Source: CAZIVE01 sp964542435 (lineage in GTDB: Bacteria > Bacteroidota > Bacteroidia > Bacteroidales > Tannerellaceae). From it: a DNA stretch of 8,851 nt. A program made the translations under genes and the position numbers. This document shows, one piece after another, positions 1 through 6,218 of this stretch; within the stretch, counting starts at the first letter, position 1, and each line of letters begins with the position of its first letter. The stretch lies in assembly GCA_964542435.1 (NCBI GenBank), contig CAZIVE010000109.1:1-8851 (forward strand). Reading direction: 5' to 3'. The notes under the pieces were generated by a model that made no database searches, had not been told where the DNA came from, and worked only from the letters and a program-made list of their open reading frames with translations.

Positions 1-65
1 GAAAAAGTGCCTCAAACGGATTCCGAAAACGCTCCCTCTGGGAAAAAGTGCCTCAAACGGATTCC
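1..65. repeat. Two direct copies of a 24-nt repeat, 41-nt period
   Basis: The same 24 bases, beginning GAAAAAGTGCCTC and ending ACGGATTCC, occupy 1-24 and 42-65 without a mismatch. The 17 bases between them contain a small TCCC-TCT-GGGA inverted repeat (33-43). The first copy touches the window edge, so more copies may lie to the left. The repeat sits downstream of the outer-membrane protein gene, in non-coding sequence. Bases 66-204 show no gene, tRNA or clear terminator on either strand. Two copies cannot distinguish a short tandem repeat from the end of a dispersed repeat family. Confidence 0.75.
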
Positions 66-204
66 TTTTATAGGCTTTTCATACGGCAGTGAACAGGTGC
101 TTCCACAGATATCACCAATCTGAGGCTTTAAAATATTGTATTTTGACACAGACTCCTTGGAGGCCGCATTATCTTCTATATATTTTTCTCGGGAAATAAG
201 GGAT

Positions 205-960
205 TTAGAACAAGACGCCCAGCGACATGCTCATCACATTGATGCGTTTATTAAGATGAACGCTGTAATCAGAGGCTGTGGGAGTGGAAGTGCTGCTGTT
301 TTCAGAGAATTCAGATTCCGCTTTGTTTAGACCGAACTCATAAGCGAAATCAAAGAAGAGACGGGAGATACTGACGCCCACACCTAAAGCAATACCGATG
401 CCGAACGGCGAATCTTCGCTGGTGAATTTGTGCGTCTCGTTGTTGAGATCTAATGTGTATGAAATGTCGTAGCTGTATCTCAGCACGGGACCTGCGGTAA
501 GACTGAGTCCGTAAGCTCCTTCTTTGACAACATTATATCCGAACGTGATTGGAAAATCCAGGGAATGTGTGCTCATGCGGACAACGCCGGAAAGATCTGT
601 GGCCGTAGTAGTCGTAGTCTCCGTGCCCGTTCCTGTTGTGGTTTGTGGAAAAACAGATGCCGGAATCGTGAAGTTCATATTGCCTTCTCGCTTGTTCCAA
701 GATGCTCCCGGCTCAATGAAAAAGCGGTGCATATTGATGCGTCCAAAGACGGAGAAAAGATATCCCACACGATATTGCATCGTGATGTCATCGATCTTGG
801 TGCCGTTCACCTTCAGCGTATTGATGACGGGGAAAGAGGCGTTCATGCCCACCTTCGCACCGAAGTTGAAGCGTTTGTACTTCACTTCGTTGAAGATCTG
901 CTGTGCATCCAACGGAAGGACCAGCAGCAATGCAAAAGCGAGCAGGACGAATCTTTTCAT
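205..960 (-). CDS. PorT-family outer-membrane beta-barrel protein
   Basis: This predicts a 251-residue exported protein. Residues 1-19 form a signal peptide (MKRF, then a Leu-rich core, cleavage likely after LDA before QQ). The rest alternates amphipathic strands with aromatic girdle residues and polar loops, and ends in LGVLF. A terminal Phe is the usual outer-membrane assembly signal. Strand-like segments include 31-42, 63-76, 131-145, 151-165 and 185-211. This matches the small porin-like/PorT beta-barrel families common in Bacteroidetes, whose substrates are mostly unknown. Two predicted loops are low-complexity: a Thr-rich run at 107-121 and a Ser/Thr stretch at 219-230. The frame is open upstream to an ATG at 1035, but that lies inside the flavin reductase gene and would bury the signal peptide, so the start at 960 is preferred. 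It begins 7 nt after the flavin reductase stop and is probably the last gene of the pyrB operon. Confidence 0.8.
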   Translation of the reverse strand: MKRFVLLAFALLLVLPLDAQQIFNEVKYKRFNFGAKVGMNASFPVINTLKVNGTKIDDITMQYRVGYLFSVFGRINMHRFFIEPGASWNKREGNMNFTIPASVFPQTTTGTGTETTTTTATDLSGVVRMSTHSLDFPITFGYNVVKEGAYGLSLTAGPVLRYSYDISYTLDLNNETHKFTSEDSPFGIGIALGVGVSISRLFFDFAYEFGLNKAESEFSENSSTSTPTASDYSVHLNKRINVMSMSLGVLF

Positions 961-967
961 ACGGCTG

Positions 968-1534
968 TCATTTCTTTTTCTGGACAGACCATCCGAACTT
1001 CCCAATTTTCTCACCCAGTCCGTAATACTTGCCATGCGCGTAGGCCATCAAACCGGCGCGTTCCATGTCGAAAGCACCGGTTTCTGGATCAAAGAAGCGT
1101 TCGTCTGCGCGAACATTGACGACGTCAGAGATGAACATATCGTGGCTTCCCAACGCCATGATCTCCTTCACGCGACATTCGATGCAGAGCGGCGACTCTT
1201 CCACAGTCGGTGCGTTGACAATGGAAGCCTTGCCCGGCGTAAGATGCATCTCTTCGAATTTGTTGTGATCACGTCCTGAGTTGACGCCGCACCAATCCGT
1301 TGCAAACGCCATGTCGGTGGTCGTAAGGTTGATGACGAACTCCATATTCTTCTTGATGATTGGGTAGGAGTGCCGTTCGGGACGAATGGAGATGTAGCAC
1401 ATCGGAGGATTGGTGCAGAGCGTTCCCACCCAAGCTACCGTCAGCAGATTAAACTCTTCCGGCGTTGCCCCGCAGCTTACTAGCACTGCGGGGAGCGGAT
1501 AGATCATGGTTCCCGGTTTCCAGTCCTGTTTCAT
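968..1534 (-). CDS. Flavin reductase family protein (flavoredoxin-like)
   Basis: The 188-residue protein fits the flavin reductase-like domain family (FMN-binding split barrel), in the flavoredoxin-like subgroup. These proteins bind FMN and pass electrons between NAD(P)H or other donors and acceptors. Recognisable blocks are LLTVAWVGTLCTNPP at 30-44, SIRPERHSYPII at 49-60 with the EFVINL strand at 65-70, a Cys-containing segment around WCGVNSGRD (81-89), and the C-terminal YYGLGEKIGKFGW (170-182). No signal peptide or membrane segment is visible, so it should be cytoplasmic. The length is normal for the family. Its ATG overlaps the pyrI stop codon as ATGA (1531-1534), which suggests translational coupling, and the outer-membrane protein gene starts 7 nt after its own stop. 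The physiological substrate cannot be told from sequence, and neither can any link to pyrimidine metabolism. Confidence 0.85.
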   Translation of the reverse strand: MKQDWKPGTMIYPLPAVLVSCGATPEEFNLLTVAWVGTLCTNPPMCYISIRPERHSYPIIKKNMEFVINLTTTDMAFATDWCGVNSGRDHNKFEEMHLTPGKASIVNAPTVEESPLCIECRVKEIMALGSHDMFISDVVNVRADERFFDPETGAFDMERAGLMAYAHGKYYGLGEKIGKFGWSVQKKK

Positions 1535-1992
1535 TTCAAATGAATGTCTTCTTTGTTGATTTTACGTTCACAGTAATGGCATTTGATCGTGCCCTTTTCC
1601 TTGTCGATCACATCAAAGCGCGTAGCCATCGGCTCATTGTTTGTGATGCATTTGGGATTGTTGCACTTGACGAGGTTGATGAGTTCGTCCGGCAGTTCCA
1701 CTGTCTTCTTCTCAACTACCTCATAATCGCGGATGACGTTCAGCACGACATTCGGTGCAATGAGCGCGATGCGGTTGATCTCATCTTCGAGGAAAAACTT
1801 ATCGGCAATCTTGATGATTCCTTTTTTCCCCATCTTCTCGCTTACGAAATTGTTACCGATGGTGATGGTGTTCTCCATCTTGTCGAGTCCCAGCATGGCA
1901 GCTACTTTGAAAAGCTGGTCTGAGGGTATATGGTCGATGACCGTTCCATTCTCGAGTGCGGCCACCATGAGTTCTTTTTTCTTTTCTGACAT
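1531..1992 (-). CDS. pyrI: Aspartate carbamoyltransferase regulatory subunit
   Basis: The 153-residue protein has the same length as E. coli PyrI. The N-terminal allosteric domain shows GTVIDHIP at 16-23, part of the nucleotide-binding region that accepts CTP and ATP, followed by a hydrophobic core. The C-terminal zinc domain carries four cysteines as CNNPKC (C110, C115) and CHYC (C138, C141), the ligands that hold the zinc needed to contact the catalytic subunit. PyrI dimers join PyrB trimers into the regulated holoenzyme, so the first step of pyrimidine synthesis here should be subject to nucleotide feedback. The gene starts 12 nt after the pyrB stop, and its TGA overlaps the ATG of the flavin reductase. 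No residue of the zinc site is missing. Confidence 0.97.
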   Translation of the reverse strand: MSEKKKELMVAALENGTVIDHIPSDQLFKVAAMLGLDKMENTITIGNNFVSEKMGKKGIIKIADKFFLEDEINRIALIAPNVVLNVIRDYEVVEKKTVELPDELINLVKCNNPKCITNNEPMATRFDVIDKEKGTIKCHYCERKINKEDIHLK

Positions 1993-2004
1993 AGTTCTTA
2001 CAGA

Positions 2005-2925
2005 TTAATCTTCAACTTTAATTCCTAAAACATCACAGATAATGGCCTGACGCGCGAACAGACCGTTGCGAGCCTGTTCGAAATAGTAGGCTTTCGGATT
2101 GGCATCCACGTCGTAGGCGATTTCGTTAACGCGGGGCAGCGGATGCAGGATGCGCAGATTGTCACGGCTGTTGGACAGCATTTCATTCTTGAGGATATAG
2201 ACGTTTTTCACGCGTTCGTATTCCTCCAGATCGGTGAAGCGTTCGCGCTGCACACGTGTCATGTAGAGGATATCCGTCTTGTTGATGACCTCTTCAGTGA
2301 ATTCCGTATGCTCGGAATATTTGATTCCATGACGGTCGCAGAAGTTCTTCTGTTCGTCGGGCATCTTCAGCTCGTCGGGTGCAATGAACTGGAAGGTCGG
2401 ATTGAAATGCGACATACCAACGATCAGCGAATGAACCGTGCGGCCGTATTTGAGGTCGCCGACCATAGTGATAGTTAAGTCTGTCAGTTTGCCCTGCGTC
2501 TTCTTGATGGAATAGAGGTCGAGCATAGTCTGCGACGGATGCTGATTGGCACCGTCACCGGCATTGATGATCGGAATGTTGGTGACTTCAGAAGCATAGC
2601 GGGCAGCACCTTCAAGAAAATGACGCATGATGATCAGATCAACATAGTTGCTGACCATCTTGATGGTATCATTCAGCGTCTCACCTTTAGAGGTGCTAGT
2701 GTTGCGGGCATCCTGAAATCCTATGACTCGTCCGCCGAGTCTGTTGACTGCCGTTTCAAAACTCAGACGTGTACGTGTGGAAGGTTCGAAGAAGAGCGTG
2801 GCAGCGACCTTTCCTTCGAGCAGATTGCGATTGGGGCGTGCCTCGAACTTCCTTGCATTGTCAAGGATGCGGAGGATGTCTTCCTTGGAAAGCTGATCGA
2901 TAGAAACTAAACTTTTGTTGTTCAT
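2005..2925 (-). CDS. pyrB: Aspartate carbamoyltransferase catalytic subunit
   Basis: The 306-residue enzyme joins carbamoyl phosphate and L-aspartate to give N-carbamoyl-L-aspartate, the committed step of de novo pyrimidine synthesis. The carbamoyl-phosphate motif FEPSTRTR lies at 46-53. The mobile loop with STSKGET (77-83) supplies Ser79 and Lys80 to the neighbouring active site. Other conserved blocks are R101-H102, HPSQ at 129-132, GRTVHS at 161-166, TRVQRER at 223-229 (Arg224 and Gln226 for aspartate binding) and HPLPR at 261-265. All expected catalytic positions are present and the length is typical. It is cytoplasmic. It leads a compact operon with pyrI, a flavin reductase and an outer-membrane protein. 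The leader is only about 30 nt and shows no attenuator or PyrR-type hairpin, so regulation is probably at the promoter or by PyrI at the enzyme level. Confidence 0.97.
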   Translation of the reverse strand: MNNKSLVSIDQLSKEDILRILDNARKFEARPNRNLLEGKVAATLFFEPSTRTRLSFETAVNRLGGRVIGFQDARNTSTSKGETLNDTIKMVSNYVDLIIMRHFLEGAARYASEVTNIPIINAGDGANQHPSQTMLDLYSIKKTQGKLTDLTITMVGDLKYGRTVHSLIVGMSHFNPTFQFIAPDELKMPDEQKNFCDRHGIKYSEHTEFTEEVINKTDILYMTRVQRERFTDLEEYERVKNVYILKNEMLSNSRDNLRILHPLPRVNEIAYDVDANPKAYYFEQARNGLFARQAIICDVLGIKVED

Positions 2926-2959
2926 GGATATGATGTTTTTTTCGAAGTTGTCTATGATG

Positions 2960-2990
2960 CAAATGTATAAAAAAGGCGGAGACTGAAACG
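2960..2990 (-). promoter_or_regulatory. Predicted sigma-ABfr promoter of the pyrB operon
   Basis: On the minus strand TACATTTG (2967 to 2960) matches the Bacteroidetes -7 consensus TAnnTTTG in every fixed position. A weaker -33-like GTTTCA lies around 2989-2984, about 17 nt upstream. This places the start of transcription near 2953 and leaves a leader of roughly 28 nt before pyrB. The -33-like element falls in the loop of the upstream alkaline phosphatase terminator. The -7 box is seen directly; its activity is inferred. Confidence 0.55.
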
Positions 2991-2999
2991 GTCTCCGCC
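2969..2999 (-). terminator. Rho-independent terminator after alkaline phosphatase
   Basis: Seven bases past the phosphatase stop codon, GGCGGAGAC (2975-2983) pairs perfectly with GTCTCCGCC (2991-2999): nine base pairs around a 7-nt loop. On the minus strand the hairpin is followed by six T residues (complement of A 2969-2974). It separates the peptidase-phosphatase unit from the pyr operon. Confidence 0.9.
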
Positions 3000-3005
3000 A
3001 CGAAT

Positions 3006-4718
3006 TTATTTCGTCTTAAAATAATCGGTTAAGCTTTGAGGAAGATAGAACGTGTTGTTCTTGTCCACATAGACGATGACCGATTTGAGCTTGATCTCCG
3101 ACTGACCTTTGTTGCCACATTTGACGATGTTGGTGAAAGGCGTGATGGTAAGCTGTTTCTTTTTATTCTTCTTATCCTTCACGATGAGTGTCGGATTGCT
3201 TTTCTCATTGGCTGCGGGAATGATCTTGCAGTCGTAACCTGCAAAGACATCGGTGTGGCGGGCGAAAATCTCATTGCTAAGCTCGTCCAGCTTTCCGCCT
3301 CCCAATCCCCAAAGATCGCAGAGGTAATGATTGAGCTCGATATTGGTGTGCATTCCCAGAGGAAGCGTTCCTTCCGGATGATAGGCTGCGAGGAAAACAT
3401 CTTCACCGGTATGTCCGTGTGAGGTGAATCCGATGCAGGTACGGCTGGTAATCAGGTTTGAAAGAAATCCGACGAGCGATCCGCTGTAAAGCGAAGCCAT
3501 GCTCTTGTCGTTGCGCTGATCCATCGGAATCGGACTGTTCTTATAACCTTTGCAGTTGTTGAGAGCCGTCAGTTCTTCGTTGGTCAGTTCAAAACCGGCG
3601 TTCTCGCGGAAAATGTTCTGTACTTCCGAGTTGGGACTTGCATTCAGCTTGTTTACGAATCCTTCCGCTGTGAGTTTATAGAGTGAGAGCTGATGGAAAA
3701 GCTGATCCTTTGTCAAGGTGTCGTAGCCATGGCAGGATTCACGTCCAAGGCTGATACCGCTGTTGCCGTGGTCCGGAAGAATGACGACTGCTGTGTGTCC
3801 GTCCTTCTTTGCGAATTCCAGCGCTGCACCGCAGGCACGGTCGAAAGCGAGGAAATCGGTGTACATGGCAACAGGATCGTTGGCATGAGCCGCCCAGTCT
3901 ACTTTACTACCTTCCACCATCAGGAAGAATCCGTTTTCATTCTTAGAGAGTTTTTCGATAGCCTTGCTGGTCATCTCCTCCAATGAAGGCTGCTGATCCG
4001 GATTACGATCGAGGTCGTAGTTCATCTCGCGATCTGCGAAGAGCGCCCACATCTTCTCGCTGTTGTCAGAACGCATACTTTTGATATCATTCTTGTAAAC
4101 CTTCCATCCGTTGGCTGTAAGATAGTTCTCTTCATCGCCTGTGAGGATGGAAACACCACCGCCAATCACGACGTCGAGGTTGTTGTGAACCATCTGAGGA
4201 GCGAGCCAGTCATAACGTCCGCGGTTGTAGCTGTGAGCGGAGCAGTCAGCAGGCGTGGCATGAGGAAACTCGCAGGTGAAGACCAGTCCGGCAGCTTTTC
4301 CTTGCAGCTGCTTGCCGGCTTCGAGTACGGTTGCCATCGGTTGATAGGCGCGGTTCGGATCATTCGGATAGATATCGTTGTCTTTGTCCTGAACAGGATA
4401 AGTTGCGATGTAACCTGTACGGCTGGGATGTCCGGTCATATAGCAGGATGTAGTAGGAGCGGAGTCGCCAATAGGCGCATTAGAAGAGGTGGTACGAACC
4501 GTTCCGCAGAGATAGGGATCGATGTTCAGATTTGGCTTGTCAGGATTCTCATACCATTGCATCCAGCGGGAGACTGAGACCGTTGCGAGCGATGTTCCGT
4601 CAGGAATCAGCAAGATGATGTTCTTGACCTGTTTTACGTTCTGTGTATCGGCCGCCTGAAGAGGCAGAACAAACGCAGTCAATAATAGAAAGAGTGATAT
4701 AGTCTTTTTCATTTCCAT
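3006..4718 (-). CDS. Secreted alkaline phosphatase
   Basis: The 570-residue enzyme should hydrolyse phosphate monoesters in the periplasm. A signal peptide covers about 1-22 (MKKTISLFLL core, cleavage after LQA). Relative to E. coli PhoA the metal and catalytic residues are present: D40 (IPDG), nucleophile S86 in GDSAPTT, H153-A-T155, E269 (MVEG), D274 and H278 (VDWAAHA), D316-H317 (PDHGNSG) and H436 in HGHTGED. His at 153 and Trp at 275 (positions of PhoA D153 and K328) resemble Vibrio-type rather than E. coli enzymes. The region after about residue 505 is a Lys-rich linker (KDKKNKKK, 514-521) and a beta-strand-like tail of unknown role. ATG at 4712 is an equally plausible start, giving MKKTIS. 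The gene follows the M24 peptidase by 13 nt and ends at a strong terminator, so the two are probably co-transcribed. No phosphate-responsive operator was recognised. Confidence 0.92.
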   Translation of the reverse strand: MEMKKTISLFLLLTAFVLPLQAADTQNVKQVKNIILLIPDGTSLATVSVSRWMQWYENPDKPNLNIDPYLCGTVRTTSSNAPIGDSAPTTSCYMTGHPSRTGYIATYPVQDKDNDIYPNDPNRAYQPMATVLEAGKQLQGKAAGLVFTCEFPHATPADCSAHSYNRGRYDWLAPQMVHNNLDVVIGGGVSILTGDEENYLTANGWKVYKNDIKSMRSDNSEKMWALFADREMNYDLDRNPDQQPSLEEMTSKAIEKLSKNENGFFLMVEGSKVDWAAHANDPVAMYTDFLAFDRACGAALEFAKKDGHTAVVILPDHGNSGISLGRESCHGYDTLTKDQLFHQLSLYKLTAEGFVNKLNASPNSEVQNIFRENAGFELTNEELTALNNCKGYKNSPIPMDQRNDKSMASLYSGSLVGFLSNLITSRTCIGFTSHGHTGEDVFLAAYHPEGTLPLGMHTNIELNHYLCDLWGLGGGKLDELSNEIFARHTDVFAGYDCKIIPAANEKSNPTLIVKDKKNKKKQLTITPFTNIVKCGNKGQSEIKLKSVIVYVDKNNTFYLPQSLTDYFKTK

Positions 4719-4731
4719 ATAATTAAATGTA

Positions 4732-5904
4732 TCATTTTAATTCAATAATCTCTTCGTTCGTTAACGTAAGCTTCTCCAAACCATCGTCATTGACGAGGTA
4801 GGTGTTCTCAATGCCGACGGCACCTGTTCCGGGAATGACGAATTTAGGCTCGAGGGCGATGATCATACCGGAAATGAGCGCCTCTTTCGAACGTGGTGCG
4901 ATGACCGGCAGTTCGTTGATCTGCAATCCGACACCATGACCGACAAACTTGGCATGCTGTGTCCAGCCCATGAAGTATTCGCTCAAATCCTCCTTCTCGG
5001 CAATCTCGGCGGCACGGTTGTAAAGATCGGCGCAAGCTATTCCGGGACGAGCATATCTGGCAATCTCATTGTGAATATCTATGGAAACCTGATGTGCATG
5101 CATGGCCAAGTCGTTCAGTTTCCCAATGGAGAAGACGCGCGACATGTCCGTCATATAGGGCATGTAGTTGCCAGCAACATCTACCATGACCGACATTCCC
5201 TCTTCCAGCTTCGTACCGTTAGCACCAATCGGACTGAACGGCGTCTGTCCGGCACCTCCCAAAGCGAAGTCAAACGGAGAGGGAGCTTCGGCATTCTCTC
5301 CGGCCAGTACGTTTCCGATATATGTGTTCATATTAAGTCCGAATGCTCTTAACAATCCGAATGAGCCGTTAAGTCGCATAAGTCGTTCGATCTCGATCTG
5401 AAACTCGAGATCGGTCATTCCGGTGCGATAGCATTTGGGTATATCGGCATATGTCTTGTCATGCAGTTTTCCGGACATACGTGTCTGTTCAATTTCCCAA
5501 CCTGTCTTAATGCTTCTCATTTCGCGGAGAACGCTCGTTGCGTTCTGAGCTGAAGAGACATGAAATGCTGTGAGCAATCGGTTGTATTCATTGAAGGGAA
5601 GCTCATCCGCTTCGAGCATCAGTTTGCGTGGCATCTTTAGATGGAATTCCTCGAACATGTCGGGCAACTGCTCAGGCTTGCGTATAAATGCTACATTTTT
5701 CCCCTCAAAATCGTTGGGCCTTTTTACGAAATAAAAAGGATCACCCTCTACAGGCAGATACAAAAAACCGTCGAACACGCGGCCAGTCATATAAAAAAGG
5801 TTCACATCGACGGTTAACAAGCATCCATCAGCCTTTTTGAGCTCCATGATGGTCCTCAGTTTCTCGTATTTACTTTCAAGATCGTTTATCTGATCTTCCT
5901 TCAT
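4732..5904 (-). CDS. M24-family metallopeptidase (Xaa-Pro peptidase-like)
   Basis: The 390-residue cytoplasmic protein has the two-domain layout of aminopeptidase P/prolidase relatives: a creatinase-like N-terminal domain (about 1-130) and a pita-bread M24 domain (about 140-385). The five dinuclear-metal ligands are in place: D242 and D253 (MVDVAGNY and TDMSR, the usual 11-residue spacing), H323 (VGHGVGLQ), E352 (LEPKF) and E366 (GIENT). The two further histidines usual in active-site pockets of PepP/PepQ seem absent. The PHG-like position reads SPIG (224-227), and the residue seven after H323 is Asn330 in QINELP. So the general Xaa-Pro peptidase label is secure only at family level, and the substrate may differ. 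There is no signal peptide. It is the first gene of a unit with the secreted alkaline phosphatase 13 nt downstream; no biochemical link between the two is known to me. Confidence 0.88.
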   Translation of the reverse strand: MKEDQINDLESKYEKLRTIMELKKADGCLLTVDVNLFYMTGRVFDGFLYLPVEGDPFYFVKRPNDFEGKNVAFIRKPEQLPDMFEEFHLKMPRKLMLEADELPFNEYNRLLTAFHVSSAQNATSVLREMRSIKTGWEIEQTRMSGKLHDKTYADIPKCYRTGMTDLEFQIEIERLMRLNGSFGLLRAFGLNMNTYIGNVLAGENAEAPSPFDFALGGAGQTPFSPIGANGTKLEEGMSVMVDVAGNYMPYMTDMSRVFSIGKLNDLAMHAHQVSIDIHNEIARYARPGIACADLYNRAAEIAEKEDLSEYFMGWTQHAKFVGHGVGLQINELPVIAPRSKEALISGMIIALEPKFVIPGTGAVGIENTYLVNDDGLEKLTLTNEEIIELK

Positions 5905-5930
5905 CGTTCGTCTTTTTAGTTTTCGAAGGT

Positions 5931-5938
5931 CAAAAATA
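5931..5938 (-). promoter_or_regulatory. Predicted -7 box of the M24-phosphatase unit
   Basis: The minus-strand sequence TATTTTTG (5938 to 5931) fits the Bacteroidetes -7 consensus TAnnTTTG and lies 26 nt before the M24 start codon. No TTTG-like -33 element is obvious 17-20 nt upstream, so this rests on the -7 box alone. Confidence 0.4.
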
Positions 5939-6163
5939 CAAAAAAGGAAGGCAGCTTGTTTTCTTATATACGTATTTTAAGAAAAATCATTTCCGGCTGA
6001 GTAAAAATGAAATTCAGGAACGATTATCCGAATAGTCAAGGATGGTTGATGAAAGGCCTTTCCTTCTATCCGTTTACAGAAAAGGGGCTTTGACATGACA
6101 ATAGTGTTTTCCAATTTACGGTTTTCCTTTTTTTTGACAGGTCAAAGTCCTAAAACTGTTTAC

Positions 6164-6199
6164 AAAAGAAAAAGGAGCAGATTTTGCAACCTGCCCCTT
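6164..6199 (-). terminator. Rho-independent terminator after the hexosaminidase
   Basis: On the minus strand AAGGGGCAGGTT (6199-6188) pairs with AATCTGCTCCTT (6183-6172): twelve pairs including two G-U wobbles, closed by a GCAA tetraloop of the GNRA class (6187-6184). The tract TTTCTTTT follows (6171-6164). It begins about 20 nt after the hexosaminidase stop codon, so that gene is probably transcribed alone. Confidence 0.88.
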
Positions 6200-6218
6200 A
6201 TTTCATATTGTGAATCTT

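Larger units (their letters stand above)
5905..6218. other. Intergenic region between GH20 and M24 genes
   Basis: This 314-nt stretch separates two transcription units on the same strand. It holds the hexosaminidase terminator at 6164-6199 and the predicted M24 promoter at 5931-5938. Between them lie a 12-nt perfect palindrome GAAAGGCCTTTC (6051-6062) and an inverted repeat TTTGAC-AG-GTCAAA (6133-6146), neither of which I can assign. No open frame with protein-like composition, no tRNA and no recognisable riboswitch was seen in the roughly 220 nt left over. Confidence 0.6.

Noticed and set aside
1..65. Start of a CRISPR array
   Set aside because: The spacer is only 17 nt, only two copies are visible, the sequence right of copy 2 is unrelated to a further repeat, and no cas gene is present.
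136..330. A 64-codon plus-strand frame in the left intergenic region
   Set aside because: It runs antisense into the 3' end of the barrel gene, has no promoter or ribosome site, and its composition is not protein-like.
961..1035. Upstream ATG at 1035 as the start of the barrel protein
   Set aside because: It would overlap the flavin reductase gene by 68 nt and put 25 charged residues ahead of an otherwise textbook signal peptide.
524..1279. Plus-strand open frames of 251 and 184 codons opposite the barrel and flavin reductase genes
   Set aside because: They lie antisense to two genes with clear families, their translations are rich in Arg, Cys and Ser with no domain pattern, and they straddle a gene boundary.
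2926..2959. Attenuator or PyrR-type leader ahead of pyrB
   Set aside because: The predicted leader is about 30 AT-rich bases without hairpin, T tract or leader peptide.
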